DNA of 64,000 nucleotides, taken from the NCBI RefSeq assembly GCF_004802635.2, contig NZ_CP046052.1, positions 2,728,001-2,792,000 of the forward strand, written 5' to 3'. The notes below the pieces were generated by a model. The model worked only from the letters and a program-made list of their open reading frames with translations, was not told where the DNA came from and made no database searches. Position numbers and translations under genes: made by a program. The stretch comes from Methylocystis heyeri (GTDB lineage: Bacteria; Pseudomonadota; Alphaproteobacteria; Rhizobiales; Beijerinckiaceae). Positions 23,151 through 32,267 of the stretch are shown here, one piece after another; the first letter of the stretch is position 1; each line of letters opens with the position of its first letter.

Positions 23151-24140
23151 ATGGACGGCAAGATCGGGCTCGAGGAGCATTTCGGCGTCGCGGATTTTCT
23201 TCACGACTCCGAAGGCGTCGTGCCCGCGGATCGTTGGCCGGAGCTGAAAAGCAGGATCCTCGACATCCATGACCGCCGTCTGCGCCTGATGGACGCGTTC
23301 GGCATGGAAATGATGATCCTGTCGCTGACCTCGCCCGGAATTCAGGAAATTCCCGACGCCCCGACGGCGATAGAAACGGCGCGGCGATTGAACGATTATC
23401 TGGCCGAAGAGATCGCCAAACGACCGGACAGGTTTCAGGGCTTCGCGGCGCTGCCGATGCAGGACCCCGACGCCGCCTGTCTGGAGCTGGAACGCTGCAT
23501 CGGGACCTTGGGCTTTCGCGGCGCCCTCGTGAACGGCTTTACCGAGCTCGGCGAGAACCGGGAGGCTCTCTACTACGATCTGCCCAGATATCGGCCGTTC
23601 TGGGCGCTGATGGAGCGGCTCGGCGTCCCGTTCTACCTCCATCCGCGCAATCCCTCGCCCCGCAACGCCGGCGTTTACGAAGGCCAGGAATGGCTGATGG
23701 GGCCTACCTGGGCTTTCGGCAGCGAAACCGCGACGCACGCCCTGCGCCTGATGGGATCGGGCCTGTTCGACGAGCACCCGAACCTCGCCATCCTGATGGG
23801 GCATCTCGGCGAAGGTCTGCCTTACAGCATCTGGCGCGTCGACAATCACAACGCCTGGGCCAAGGCGCCGCCCAAGCATAAGGCGAAGCGCGGCCTGCGC
23901 GACTATTTTCAGGAGAATTTCTACCTCACGACTTCGGGCAATTTCCACACGCCGTCGTTGATGTGCGCGATGGCTGAACTGGGGTCGGACCACATCCTGT
24001 TCTCGACCGATTGGCCTTTCGAAAACATCGATCAGGCCGCGCTCTGGTTCGATTCGGTCGACATGAGCGAAGCCGACCGCCGCAAGATCGGCCGCACCAA
24101 CGCGCAAAAACTGTTCAAGCTCGGCGGCGACGCGCGGTGA
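23151..24140 (+). CDS. Amidohydrolase_2 family, gamma-resorcylate decarboxylase-like
   Basis: 329 residues from the ATG at 23151 (GAGGGG seven bases upstream). The N terminus MDGKIGLEEHFG matches the LEEHF start of gamma-resorcylate and related non-oxidative decarboxylases. Metal and active-site positions appear as EEH, FYLHPRNPS, GHLGEGLPY and FSTDWPFEN. Such TIM-barrel enzymes decarboxylate hydroxylated aromatic acids reversibly. The substrate cannot be told from sequence. Its stop overlaps the GTG of a truncated Tat-exported gene. Confidence 0.85.
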   Translation: MDGKIGLEEHFGVADFLHDSEGVVPADRWPELKSRILDIHDRRLRLMDAFGMEMMILSLTSPGIQEIPDAPTAIETARRLNDYLAEEIAKRPDRFQGFAALPMQDPDAACLELERCIGTLGFRGALVNGFTELGENREALYYDLPRYRPFWALMERLGVPFYLHPRNPSPRNAGVYEGQEWLMGPTWAFGSETATHALRLMGSGLFDEHPNLAILMGHLGEGLPYSIWRVDNHNAWAKAPPKHKAKRGLRDYFQENFYLTTSGNFHTPSLMCAMAELGSDHILFSTDWPFENIDQAALWFDSVDMSEADRRKIGRTNAQKLFKLGGDAR

Positions 24141-24260
24141 GCGCCGATCCAAAACATCCCTCGCGCCGAACGGTTCTGACATCGGGCGCCGCCCTTGTCG
24201 GCGGCGGCGGCCATCGCCCGGCGCCCCCTGCCATGCCTTGGGCCGGCCGAGCCGCCAGAG
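24137..24260 (+). pseudogene. 5' remnant of a Tat-exported protein gene
   Basis: A GTG overlapping the preceding stop (GTGA) opens a frame reading VSADPKHPSRRTVLTSGAAL, with a twin-arginine motif and hydrophobic core. After about 25 codons the frame turns into non-protein-like sequence and runs antisense through the 3' end of the next gene. It looks like the surviving start of a translationally coupled exported gene whose body was deleted. Confidence 0.45.
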
Positions 24261-25499
24261 CTACGACCCGTTCCCGGCCAGCGTCTTGGGCGCGGGGGCG
24301 AGCACCTTCGCCTGTCCGCCGCTGATCTCCAGCACCGAAAGGCCGCGCTCATTGGTTCCGTCGGCGCGGAAGCGGAACAAGCCGTCGGCGCCCTTGAAGC
24401 CTTCCGGATTGGTGAGCACGCTTTCGGCGAAGCGCTGCGAGCCCTGGACCCGGGAGAGCGCAAGGGCGAGCGAGACCGCGTCATAGGCCTGGGAGGCGAT
24501 GCGCACGGGCTCGGTGTTGAATTTCGCGCGGTAGCGCGAGGCGAAGGCGTTGAAGCCGCCGTTTTCCGGCGCCGAGAACCAGGCGCCCTGCATGGCGGGA
24601 AGCTTGAACACGCTCGGGTCGTTCCAAAGACCGGTGCCGAGAATCTGCACCCGGTTCGAATCGAGATTGGCCGCGGTGAGATCGCGGGCGATCGGGCCCA
24701 TGGCGTCGGCCTGTTCGAAGATGAACAGCGTGTCGATCTGATCGGCGACCGAAGCGATGCGCCGGATGGCCTCGCCGGCGGCGCCGGGTTTGAACCGCTC
24801 GATCGTGAGCACCCGAAGCCCGTGATTGGCGGCGCTCTGCTGGAACTGGGCCAGCGCAATGGTGCCGTAATCGGTATCGGGGATCAGCGCCGCGACCGAC
24901 TTCTTGCCGCGGTCGGCGGCGAAGGCGATGATGCGCTCGACATAGCTTTCCACCAGGAAAGACACGAGATAGGAACCCCGCGCCGCTGCGGAGCTGTCGG
25001 TCGTGAAAGCGATCAGCGGCTTGCCTGCGGCGCGGGCGACGCGGCTTGCTTCTTTCACATTGGCGGCGGAGACCGGGCCGAGAATGATCTCGGCGCCGCC
25101 GTCGACGGCGGCCTGCGCCGCGGCGGCAGCGCCCGCCGGGGAGGAGTGGTCGTCCTTCACCAATATGCTGGCGTCATTGGCGCCGGCGTCCATATAGGCG
25201 AGCTGGGCGGCGTTGCGCAGCGAAGCGCCGACCACGGAAGGCCCCGACGCCTGGGTCAGAGGCGCGATCAGGGCGATCTTGATGGGGCCGTTGCCGATCT
25301 GCTCCGTCACCTCGGCCGAAGCCGGCCCAGGCGGCGCACCCACATTGGGCGCGCTCAGCTTGAGGTCGCGCCCCCCAGGAATGCCGGGCCCCGCGGCGGG
25401 GTTGCAGGCGGAGAGAAGGAGGGCGGCGAAAAGGCTCAAGCCGGAACGCAGGCGCGGTCCAACCGCGCCCCAGGACGACACCCGCTTTGTCTCGAGCAT
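24261..25499 (-). CDS. LpoA-like penicillin-binding protein activator / periplasmic binding lipoprotein
   Basis: 412 residues from the ATG at 25499. A lipoprotein signal (LFAALLLSAC) precedes a type I periplasmic-binding fold (about residues 65-405), with IKIALIAPLTQASGP and GAEIILGPVSAANVKEASR typical of YraM/LpoA and Leu/Ile/Val-binding relatives. Its divergent neighbours rsmI and yraN match the yraM-yraL-yraN arrangement in many proteobacteria, which supports an LpoA-like role over amino-acid transport. Whether it activates a class A PBP is inference. Confidence 0.85.
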   Translation of the reverse strand: MLETKRVSSWGAVGPRLRSGLSLFAALLLSACNPAAGPGIPGGRDLKLSAPNVGAPPGPASAEVTEQIGNGPIKIALIAPLTQASGPSVVGASLRNAAQLAYMDAGANDASILVKDDHSSPAGAAAAAQAAVDGGAEIILGPVSAANVKEASRVARAAGKPLIAFTTDSSAAARGSYLVSFLVESYVERIIAFAADRGKKSVAALIPDTDYGTIALAQFQQSAANHGLRVLTIERFKPGAAGEAIRRIASVADQIDTLFIFEQADAMGPIARDLTAANLDSNRVQILGTGLWNDPSVFKLPAMQGAWFSAPENGGFNAFASRYRAKFNTEPVRIASQAYDAVSLALALSRVQGSQRFAESVLTNPEGFKGADGLFRFRADGTNERGLSVLEISGGQAKVLAPAPKTLAGNGS

Positions 25500-25710
25500 G
25501 AATTCAAGATCCCCGGACGGCGGCGAATGCTCCGATCCTGTCCCGCCACATAGATTCAAGGCCCAGAATAGGCCCGTTTAGGCGCGTCAATGTCAATAGA
25601 CCTGTGAAAATCGGCAATTTGTCGCGATGTCGCGGCTTGCGGCCGGCATATTCTCCGTTCTATAAAAAGAACGATTGAACATTAGACCGAACGCGCCGCG
25701 GGGAAGCCAT

Positions 25711-26625
25711 ATGGCAGAGGAAACGACCGTCGGACCGGGCGGGGGCTATGCCGCTTTCGGCCTTCGGGCGGAGGCTGAGCCGATCGCCCCCGGTCTCCAT
25801 GTGGTGGCGACGCCGATCGGCAATCTGAAGGATATTTCCTTCCGCGCCCTGGCGACGCTCGCGGCGGCCGACGCCGTGATCGCCGAGGACACCAGGGTCA
25901 CGCGCAATCTTCTGGCCCATTACGGCATTTCGACTCCCCTCGTCGCCTATCACGAGCACAACGCCAAGGTGATGCGTCCGCATCTGATCGCGAGGCTCGA
26001 GGCGGGAGCGGCTCTGGCGCTGGTGTCCGACGCCGGCACGCCGCTGGTCTCCGATCCCGGCTTCAAGCTGGTTCAGGAGGCGCTGGAATCGGGCGTCAAG
26101 GTCACCTCGGTGCCCGGCCCCTCCGCCGTCCTCGCCGCTCTGGTCGTCGCCGGCCTGCCGACCGACCGGTTCTTCTTCGAGGGTTTTCTGCCCCATAAAA
26201 GCGGGCCGAGACGCGCGCGCCTCGCCGAACTTTCCCGCATTCCCGGCACGCTGGTGTTCTTTGAAAGCCCGAGACGCGTCGCCGAGACGCTGGCGGACTG
26301 CCTCGCTGCGCTCGGCGACCGCGACGCCGCCATAGCGCGCGAGCTGACCAAGCTTTTCGAGACCGTGCGGAGAGGGCGCCTGTCGCAACTGGCGCCGGAA
26401 CTCGCGCAGGAGGAGCCGCCCAAGGGCGAGATCGTGCTGTTGATCGCACCGCCCGAGGCCGACGCCGCGGCGCTCGAAGAAGCGGAACTCGACGCCAGGA
26501 TCGAGGAGGCGCTGGCGCTCCACTCGGTCAAGGATGCGGCCAGCGTGGTCTCGGCGGCGACCGGCCAGCCCCGCAGGCAGGTTTACGCTCGCGCGCTGCA
26601 GCTTTCGGCCGGGCGAGAAAAATGA
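25711..26625 (+). CDS. rsmI: 16S rRNA (cytidine(1402)-2'-O)-methyltransferase
   Basis: 304 residues from the ATG at 25711. The tetrapyrrole-methylase fold is clear: LHVVATPIGNLKDISFRAL, AEDTRVTRNLLAHYG, LVSDAGTPLVSDPG, VPGPSAVLAALVVAGL. RsmI methylates the ribose of C1402 in the decoding centre. The family's C-terminal helical domain is present. The stop overlaps the next start (ATGA), giving coupling with yraN. Confidence 0.96.
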   Translation: MAEETTVGPGGGYAAFGLRAEAEPIAPGLHVVATPIGNLKDISFRALATLAAADAVIAEDTRVTRNLLAHYGISTPLVAYHEHNAKVMRPHLIARLEAGAALALVSDAGTPLVSDPGFKLVQEALESGVKVTSVPGPSAVLAALVVAGLPTDRFFFEGFLPHKSGPRRARLAELSRIPGTLVFFESPRRVAETLADCLAALGDRDAAIARELTKLFETVRRGRLSQLAPELAQEEPPKGEIVLLIAPPEADAAALEEAELDARIEEALALHSVKDAASVVSAATGQPRRQVYARALQLSAGREK

Positions 26626-27005
26626 GGAAAGGCTCGGCCGAGGACAGGCGCCGGGCCACCCATGACGCCGGCCTGCGCGCCGAGCGGGTCGCCGCCTTTT
26701 GGCTGCGGCTCAAGCTTTATAAGATTCTGGCGCTCCGGTACCGGGTCGACGGCGGCGAAGTGGACATCATTGCAAAGCGCGGCGACTCCATCGCCTTTGT
26801 GGAGGTCAAGACGCGGCCGAAGATGGAGGAGGCGCTCACCGCGATCACGCCCCAGAAGCGGCGACGTCTTTCGATCGCCGCCGCCCGCTGGCTCGGGGCC
26901 AACCCCTGGGCGGCGAATTACGCCCTGCGTGGCGACGCCATATGCATCGCGCCGGGCCGCCCGCCGCAGCATGTGATCTGCGCCTTCGAGCTGCGCCTCG
27001 GATGA
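26622..27005 (+). CDS. yraN: YraN family (UPF0102) endonuclease-like protein
   Basis: 127 residues. The core shows AAFWLRLKLYKILALRYRV, GGEVDIIAKRGDSIAFVEVKTR and a basic helix, that is, the Asp and Glu-x-Lys residues of a PD-(D/E)XK nuclease-like fold typical of YraN. The biological role is not established. Overlaps rsmI by four bases. A genomic palindrome of the CCCTCTCC type follows at about 27018. Confidence 0.92.
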   Translation: MRKGSAEDRRRATHDAGLRAERVAAFWLRLKLYKILALRYRVDGGEVDIIAKRGDSIAFVEVKTRPKMEEALTAITPQKRRRLSIAAARWLGANPWAANYALRGDAICIAPGRPPQHVICAFELRLG

Positions 27006-27066
27006 TGGGCCGCGGCGTATCCCCTCTCCCCGCAGGCGGGGAAAGGGAGTCCGCCCCGCTCGCGAT

Positions 27067-27483
27067 TTAAGATTTCTGCGGCCATAAAAACGAAGAAAGC
27101 CCAGGAATCTCGTCGGTCATGATCTGCAGCTTGCCCCGGCCGATGACGAGCTCGGCCTGACCGAAAATGGCCTGTGCCAGCTTCTGCAGTTGTTCCGCCG
27201 AAAGCCCCATGCCGGCGAGGCGGGTGGTGAGAACGACGAGATCGCCCTTGGCTCCGCCGACGGTGCCGCCGATCTTGCCGATGATCCCGCTCACGCCCTT
27301 TTGAGGAGCCGCAGCCGCCGCGGCGACGGCTTCCTCCGCGCCCGGGAAATTGGAGATCAGCTCGTCGGCCGGCCCCTGCGGATGGCGCTGCTGCAAAAAT
27401 CCAAACACATGGCCCACGGCCAGTCTCACGAGTTCCTTGTCAACCCCCAGATTCTGGGCGACTTGCCCCAGCCATTCTTCCAT
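27067..27483 (-). CDS. DUF2267/DUF2780-like small helical protein
   Basis: 138 residues. The N-terminal half (VAQNLGVDKELVRLAVGHVFGFLQQR, LISNFPGAEEAV) and a Gly-rich middle (SGIIGKIGGTVGG) resemble DUF2267 or DUF2780 proteins, small helical proteins of unknown role. No signal peptide or metal motif. Convergent with yraN and divergent from the nitroreductase. Confidence 0.7.
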   Translation of the reverse strand: MEEWLGQVAQNLGVDKELVRLAVGHVFGFLQQRHPQGPADELISNFPGAEEAVAAAAAAPQKGVSGIIGKIGGTVGGAKGDLVVLTTRLAGMGLSAEQLQKLAQAIFGQAELVIGRGKLQIMTDEIPGLSSFLWPQKS

Positions 27484-27707
27484 TTATCGACTCCCGACGG
27501 CGCTCGGTCTCTCCTATCACATATTGCGACGCAGCAGGAAATCTAAAGCCTTGCAGCAGCCTGGGCCCGCGCCCGGCTGGACAGGAGCGGCTTATCGGGG
27601 CACAAAGCCTCGACCGCGGGAAAGCCCGCAGGCGTTTAAAAAATTTTCCAGCCGAGGCTCCGCCGGTCGTCGAGGGGCGTTCGCGCTGCACAATCGCCGA
27701 GGCCCAG

Positions 27708-28556
27708 ATGAACCAACCGATTAAGGACGCCAAAACCCTCGAGGGCGCGGCCGCCACGTTCGCGCGCTATCGCCGCGACGACTCGCCGAAGCCGACCCAA
27801 TGGAACGATACGCTGGAGCTCTTGCTCGCGCATCGTTCGCATCGCGCCTTCCTGCCGCAGAAACTGCCCGAAGGCGCGCTGGAGACGATCGTCGCCGCGG
27901 CCCAGTCGGCCTCGACCTCGTCCAATCTCCAGGTCTGGAGCGTCGTGGCGGTCACCGATCAAGAACGCAAGAACCGCCTCGCCGAACTCGCGGGCGGACA
28001 GCAGCATGTGCGCGACTGCGCGGTGTTTCTGGTGTGGCTTTCCGATCTCCACCGCCTCGAGCAGCTCGCCAAGGCCGGGGGCCGCGAGGCGGCGGCCCTC
28101 CCCTATCTCGAGCTCTTCATGACCGGCGTCGTCGACGCCGCGCTCGCGGCCCAGAACGCCGTGGTGGCGCTCGAATCCCTCGGGCTCGGCTCGGTCTATA
28201 TCGGCGCCATGCGCAACAAGCCGGAGGAAGTGGCGAAGGAACTCGCCCTGCCGCATAACGTCTTCGCGGTTTTCGGCATGGCGGTCGGCTATCCAGATCC
28301 CGCCGTCGAAACCGGGGTCAAGCCGCGCCTCGGACAGGCGGCCGTCCTGCACCATGAGCAATATTCCTTCGGCGAGGCCCAGCTCGACGCCGTCAATACG
28401 CTCGACGCAAAATTCCGCGATTTCCAAAAAGAGCAGAACCTGCCCGAGCAGGGATGGATTCGTCAGGTGCTCTCGCGCGTGCGCGGCCCCGACGCCATGA
28501 GCGGCCGCCATCGGCTGAAGGAAATATTGGAGTCGATGGGCATCGGACTGAAGTAG
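27708..28556 (+). CDS. NfsA-like nitroreductase / NADPH-dependent oxidoreductase
   Basis: 282 residues. The nitroreductase fold is shown by LLLAHRSHRAFLPQKLPEGALE (FMN phosphate binding), AAQSASTSSNLQVWSVVAV, and ALESLGLGSVYIGAMRN. The C-terminal extension with a HRLKEILESMG end fits the NfsA subgroup, flavin enzymes that reduce nitroaromatics or quinones with NADPH. Physiological substrate unknown. Convergent with the downstream permease. Confidence 0.9.
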   Translation: MNQPIKDAKTLEGAAATFARYRRDDSPKPTQWNDTLELLLAHRSHRAFLPQKLPEGALETIVAAAQSASTSSNLQVWSVVAVTDQERKNRLAELAGGQQHVRDCAVFLVWLSDLHRLEQLAKAGGREAAALPYLELFMTGVVDAALAAQNAVVALESLGLGSVYIGAMRNKPEEVAKELALPHNVFAVFGMAVGYPDPAVETGVKPRLGQAAVLHHEQYSFGEAQLDAVNTLDAKFRDFQKEQNLPEQGWIRQVLSRVRGPDAMSGRHRLKEILESMGIGLK

Positions 28557-28577
28557 GGCCGCAGCGCGCCGTCTCGC

Positions 28578-29981
28578 TCACCGATCCGGATTTGCGAGAC
28601 GGCTGCGGAAACGGCCGTAGAAGGCGTAGACCGCCAGGCCCAGCGCCAGCCAGATCACGAAGCGCTCCCAGGCGACGCCCGGGAGCTTGCTGAGCAGCCA
28701 CAGCGAAAAGCCGACCCCCACCAATGGCGTGAAGGGCACGAAGGGTGTGCGGAACCGGCGCTCCGCGTCCGGCCGGCTGCGCCGCAGGGCGATCACCGCG
28801 AAGCAGATGACGACGAAGGCGGAGAGCGTGCCGATATTGACCAGCTCCGCCACCTCGCGAATGGGAAAGAAGCCCGCTACAGCCGCGCAAACGGCGCCCG
28901 CGACGAGGGTCGGGCGGTAGGGGGTCGCAAAGGCCGGATGGGGCTTGGCGAACCAGTCCGGCAGCAGGCCGTCGCGGCTCATCGCAAACCAGATGCGCGC
29001 GCAGGCGAGAAGAAAAGCCAGCATGACGCTGAGAAGCCCGGCCACGGCGGCCACCGAGACCACCGCGGCGACCCAGCCCATGCCGAGCCGGGCGAAGGCG
29101 CTGGCCGCCGGCGCGGCGTTGTTCAGCGTGTCGTAGCGGACGATCCCGGTCAGGGCCAGGGACATCGCCACATAGAGCGCCAGCGAGACCCCGAGCGACA
29201 GCAGCACGGCGCGGGGCAGATCGCGCTGGGGATGCTCGGATTCCTCCGCCGCGGTGGTCAGCGTGTCGTAGCCGAACACCGCAAAGAAAACGACCGCCGC
29301 GCCTTCGACCACCCCGCCGAAGCCGAAAGGCATGAAAGGCCGCCAGTTCTGCGGATCGATATGCGGCGCGGCGGCGAAGATGACCAGCAGCACGGCGCCG
29401 AGCTTGAGAAGCACCATCCCGGTGTTGAAGCGCGCGCCCCATTCGGTGCGCAAGGTCAGCAGGCCCGCGACCCCGAGACTGCCGACGACGGCCACGAGGT
29501 CCACGACATAGCCCTCGCCCGCCCCCGGCGCCCCGCGCGCCCAAAGCGGCAGCTCGACGCCGAACTGCCCCAGCAGCGCGGCGACATAGCCCGACCATCC
29601 GATCGAGACCACCGCGACGACGAGGGCGTATTCGAGCAGAAGGTCCCAGCCGATGATCCAGGCGACCAGCTCTCCGAGCACGGCGTAGGCATAGGTATAG
29701 GCGCTTCCCGCCACCGGGATCATCGAGGCGAATTCTGCGTAGCACAGGGCGGCGGCGGCGCTCGCTACCCCCGCGATCAGAAAGGAAAGCGACACCGCCG
29801 GCCCGGCCTGGGTCGCCGCGACGACGCCGGTGAGCACGAATATGCCGACGCCGATGAGACCGCCGAGGCCGATGGCGGTCAGTTGCCACAGGCCCAGCAC
29901 CCGGCGCAACTGGCCGTCGCCGCGAGCTTCCGTCTGCAGGGTCTCGAGTTTTTTGGTGCGGAAGAGCTGTCGTCCGATCAT
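28578..29981 (-). CDS. APC-family amino acid permease (CAT type)
   Basis: 467 residues from the ATG at 29981; a longer frame begins at 30017 but the added residues are unlike the family. Twelve or so membrane spans, with the APC substrate-site segment TAIGLGGLIGVGIFVLTG in span 1 and FFAVFGYDTLTTAAEESEHPQRDLP in span 6-7. It resembles YhdG/CAT cationic amino-acid transporters. Substrate not deducible. Convergent with the nitroreductase gene, 21 bases apart. Confidence 0.92.
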   Translation of the reverse strand: MIGRQLFRTKKLETLQTEARGDGQLRRVLGLWQLTAIGLGGLIGVGIFVLTGVVAATQAGPAVSLSFLIAGVASAAAALCYAEFASMIPVAGSAYTYAYAVLGELVAWIIGWDLLLEYALVVAVVSIGWSGYVAALLGQFGVELPLWARGAPGAGEGYVVDLVAVVGSLGVAGLLTLRTEWGARFNTGMVLLKLGAVLLVIFAAAPHIDPQNWRPFMPFGFGGVVEGAAVVFFAVFGYDTLTTAAEESEHPQRDLPRAVLLSLGVSLALYVAMSLALTGIVRYDTLNNAAPAASAFARLGMGWVAAVVSVAAVAGLLSVMLAFLLACARIWFAMSRDGLLPDWFAKPHPAFATPYRPTLVAGAVCAAVAGFFPIREVAELVNIGTLSAFVVICFAVIALRRSRPDAERRFRTPFVPFTPLVGVGFSLWLLSKLPGVAWERFVIWLALGLAVYAFYGRFRSRLANPDR

Positions 29982-30093
29982 GGCGCGCAAGATGAACCGC
30001 GAGGCTCGCGCCCGCAAGACGGGACGGCGATCAGCGGGGAGCGCGCTTCCCTCCCCCTTGCGGGAATCGGCCGGTTTGACCTAGATTTTGCCC

Positions 30094-30384
30094 ATGAGAC
30101 CATCAATCGCCCTTGAAGCTCATCGAGAAGAAATCCGTCGGATCGTCGCTGCGAACCGGGGATTGAATCCGCGAGTCTTCGGTTCTGTTCTCCATCGCCA
30201 GGACACGGAGAGCAGCGACCTCGATTTGCTTATCGACGCTGCGGACGGCTTCAGCCTGTTCGACATGGCGGCGATCGCCGTTGCGATCGAAAACCTCACA
30301 CATACAAAGGTCGATGTCAGGACTCCCGAAGATTTGCCGATGAAGTTCCGCAGCAAGATCGTCGCGGAAGCAAGACCCCTATGA
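30094..30384 (+). CDS. mntA: MntA-type nucleotidyltransferase antitoxin
   Basis: 96 residues with the minimal nucleotidyltransferase signature: Gly30-Ser31 followed by Asp42 and Asp44 in GSVLHRQDTESSDLDLLID, and a further Asp in TKVDVRTPEDLP. In HepT/MntA (type VII) systems this enzyme AMPylates the HEPN toxin and silences it. Overlaps the toxin gene by four bases. The TTG six bases upstream is an alternative start. Confidence 0.88.
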   Translation: MRPSIALEAHREEIRRIVAANRGLNPRVFGSVLHRQDTESSDLDLLIDAADGFSLFDMAAIAVAIENLTHTKVDVRTPEDLPMKFRSKIVAEARPL

Positions 30385-30752
30385 CGGCAATGAAGGCGCG
30401 ACGGGTCCGCGACTACATAGAACATATCGTCGCCGCCATCGGGCGCATTGAATCCTATGTCGAGGGAATTGATCGCGCGGCTTTTATCAAAAGTTCCCTG
30501 GTCCAAGATGCGGTCATTCGCAATTTCGAGATCATAGGCGAGGCGGCGAACAAAATCAGGACCGTCGCCCCCGAATTCGCGCAGCAGCAAGCGCACCTTC
30601 GCCTCGAACTCGCCTATGCCATGCGAAACGCGCTGACGCATGGCTATGATTCCGTCAATCTGTTGACCGTATGGAACACAATTCATAACGACTTGCCGAC
30701 CATGAAACAGCAAATGGCGGAGATACTGCGCGCCCTAAAATACGACGAGTGA
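30381..30752 (+). CDS. hepT: HepT-type HEPN RNase toxin
   Basis: 123 residues with the HEPN active-site motif R-x4-H-x-Y at Arg82, His87 and Tyr89 (MRNALTHGYDS). Tyr89 is the residue AMPylated in characterised HepT proteins. The conserved IGEAANKI helix precedes it. Expected to cleave RNA when not modified by MntA. Both key residues are intact, so the pair looks functional. Confidence 0.9.
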   Translation: MTAMKARRVRDYIEHIVAAIGRIESYVEGIDRAAFIKSSLVQDAVIRNFEIIGEAANKIRTVAPEFAQQQAHLRLELAYAMRNALTHGYDSVNLLTVWNTIHNDLPTMKQQMAEILRALKYDE

Positions 30753-30842
30753 ATAACCTCCACCGCGGCGGATCAAGACGGTCTCTCTCGAATATCTCGC
30801 GGGTCGGGTTATATGGATCGAGATTGCTGCGCGGAGAGAAAC

Positions 30843-31535
30843 ATGAGCGAACATTGGCTGATCGCGGGGGCGAACAGGGGAATCGGGCTGGAGCTGGTCC
30901 GGCAATTGATCGCCCGCGGGGACCGCGTGACGGCGAGCGTGCGCAACGACGAAGCGCGCGCGGCTCTCGCCGCAAAGCTCGCGCCCCAGCACGCCGAGGT
31001 GGAGACCCTGGTCTTCGATTCGAGGGATTTTGAAGCCGTCTCGAAGGCCGCACGCTCCGCCGGCGCAGGGTTCGATGTCGTCTTCGCCAACGCCGGCGCC
31101 TTTGGACCGTCGCCCCAAACTGTGCTGAACATGGACTTCGGCGCGGCGCTCGATCTCTTCTCCATCAACACTCTGGGCCCCTTGCGCGTGGCGGAGGCAT
31201 TTCTTCCCCGGCTGAAAGGCGCTGCCAATCCGCGGATCGCGCTGATGTCCAGCGAGCTCGGCTCCATGGCCAACAAGAATCCGGGGGCGGCGATCTATTC
31301 CGCCACCAAGGCGGCGCTGAACAAATTGGCGCAATGTCTCGCCGAGGAGCTGAGCCCCCAGGGGGTGACGGTGGTCGCCCTGCACCCCGGCTGGGTCAAG
31401 ACCGATATGGGTGGCCCCAATGCGCCGCTCGGCGTTACCGAGAGCGCGGCGGGTCTGCTCGCGACGATCGACGGGCTCAGCCTGAATGACAGCGGCGGGT
31501 TCCTCAATTATCGCGGCGAGACCGTGCCCTGGTGA
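30843..31535 (+). CDS. Short-chain dehydrogenase/reductase (C-factor-like)
   Basis: 230 residues from the ATG at 30843. Rossmann start WLIAGANRGIGLELV, the NAG motif (FANAG), catalytic Ser region MSSELGSM and YxxxK (YSATKAALNK) are all present. Resembles CsgA/C-factor-like SDRs. Substrate unknown. It ends one base before the convergent ABC ATPase gene. Confidence 0.9.
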   Translation: MSEHWLIAGANRGIGLELVRQLIARGDRVTASVRNDEARAALAAKLAPQHAEVETLVFDSRDFEAVSKAARSAGAGFDVVFANAGAFGPSPQTVLNMDFGAALDLFSINTLGPLRVAEAFLPRLKGAANPRIALMSSELGSMANKNPGAAIYSATKAALNKLAQCLAEELSPQGVTVVALHPGWVKTDMGGPNAPLGVTESAAGLLATIDGLSLNDSGGFLNYRGETVPW

Positions 31536-32267
31536 TCACCTCAGCGAAGCTATGATCGACCGGGCGCGCCGCTCCAGCGCCTGCGCCGCCTCCGGCGTCA
31601 TGCGCCGCCGCGGGGTCTCGACCACGAGCTCGGCCGCAACCTGCGCGGGGCGGGACGACAATATGAAAATCTTGTCGGCGAGGGCGATGGCTTCGCCAAG
31701 ATCATGGGTGACGATCAGCGTCGTCACATGAGTCTGGTCGATCAGCGCCGAGATTCGCTCGCGCAGTTCGACCGCGAGGGCTGCGTCCAACGAGACCAGC
31801 GGCTCGTCCAGCAGCAGAAGATCGGGCTTGATCGCGAGCGCCCGCGCCAGCGACACGCGGCGCGCGAGGCCGAGCGACAGCTCGCCCGGAAAATGCGCGG
31901 CATGGCTCGAGAGCCCCAGCGCAGCGAGCAAGGCGTCGATTTCGGCGTCCGTGGCCTCGGGCGCGGCGATTTTCAGATTGTCGGCGACGGTCCGCCACGG
32001 CAGCAGCCGCGGCTCCTGAAACACCACGCCGAGACGCCCGTGGTCCGGCAGGCCCACCCTCCCCGAAAAATCCTTCTCGAGCCCGGCGACGATACGCAAC
32101 AGAGTGGTCTTGCCGCAGCCGGAAGGCCCCACCACGGCGCCGGCCTCGCCGCGCCGGAGAGTCAGGCGCAGACCTTCGAGCGCGCGCTGGGGACGCCCGC
32201 TCGCGGAAACATAGTCCTTCGAGGCGATTTCAATATCGAGCAGCGTTGCTGCGCCAGCGGGAGACAT
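31536..32267 (-). CDS. ABC transporter ATP-binding protein (nitrate/sulfonate/taurine type)
   Basis: 243 residues from the ATG at 32267. Walker A GPSGCGKTT, Q-loop VFQEPRLLPWRTV, signature region ELSLGLARRVSLARAL and Walker B LLLLDEP are seen. The signature is LSLGL instead of LSGGQ, a variant found in a subset of these importers. It overlaps the permease gene by 38 bases, giving an operon of binding protein, permease and ATPase. Confidence 0.9.
   Translation of the reverse strand: MSPAGAATLLDIEIASKDYVSASGRPQRALEGLRLTLRRGEAGAVVGPSGCGKTTLLRIVAGLEKDFSGRVGLPDHGRLGVVFQEPRLLPWRTVADNLKIAAPEATDAEIDALLAALGLSSHAAHFPGELSLGLARRVSLARALAIKPDLLLLDEPLVSLDAALAVELRERISALIDQTHVTTLIVTHDLGEAIALADKIFILSSRPAQVAAELVVETPRRRMTPEAAQALERRARSIIASLR

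Noticed and set aside
31860-31920. LSLGL signature as a broken ABC ATPase
   Set aside because: Walker A, Walker B and Q-loop are intact and this variant occurs in related importers, so the protein is probably functional.
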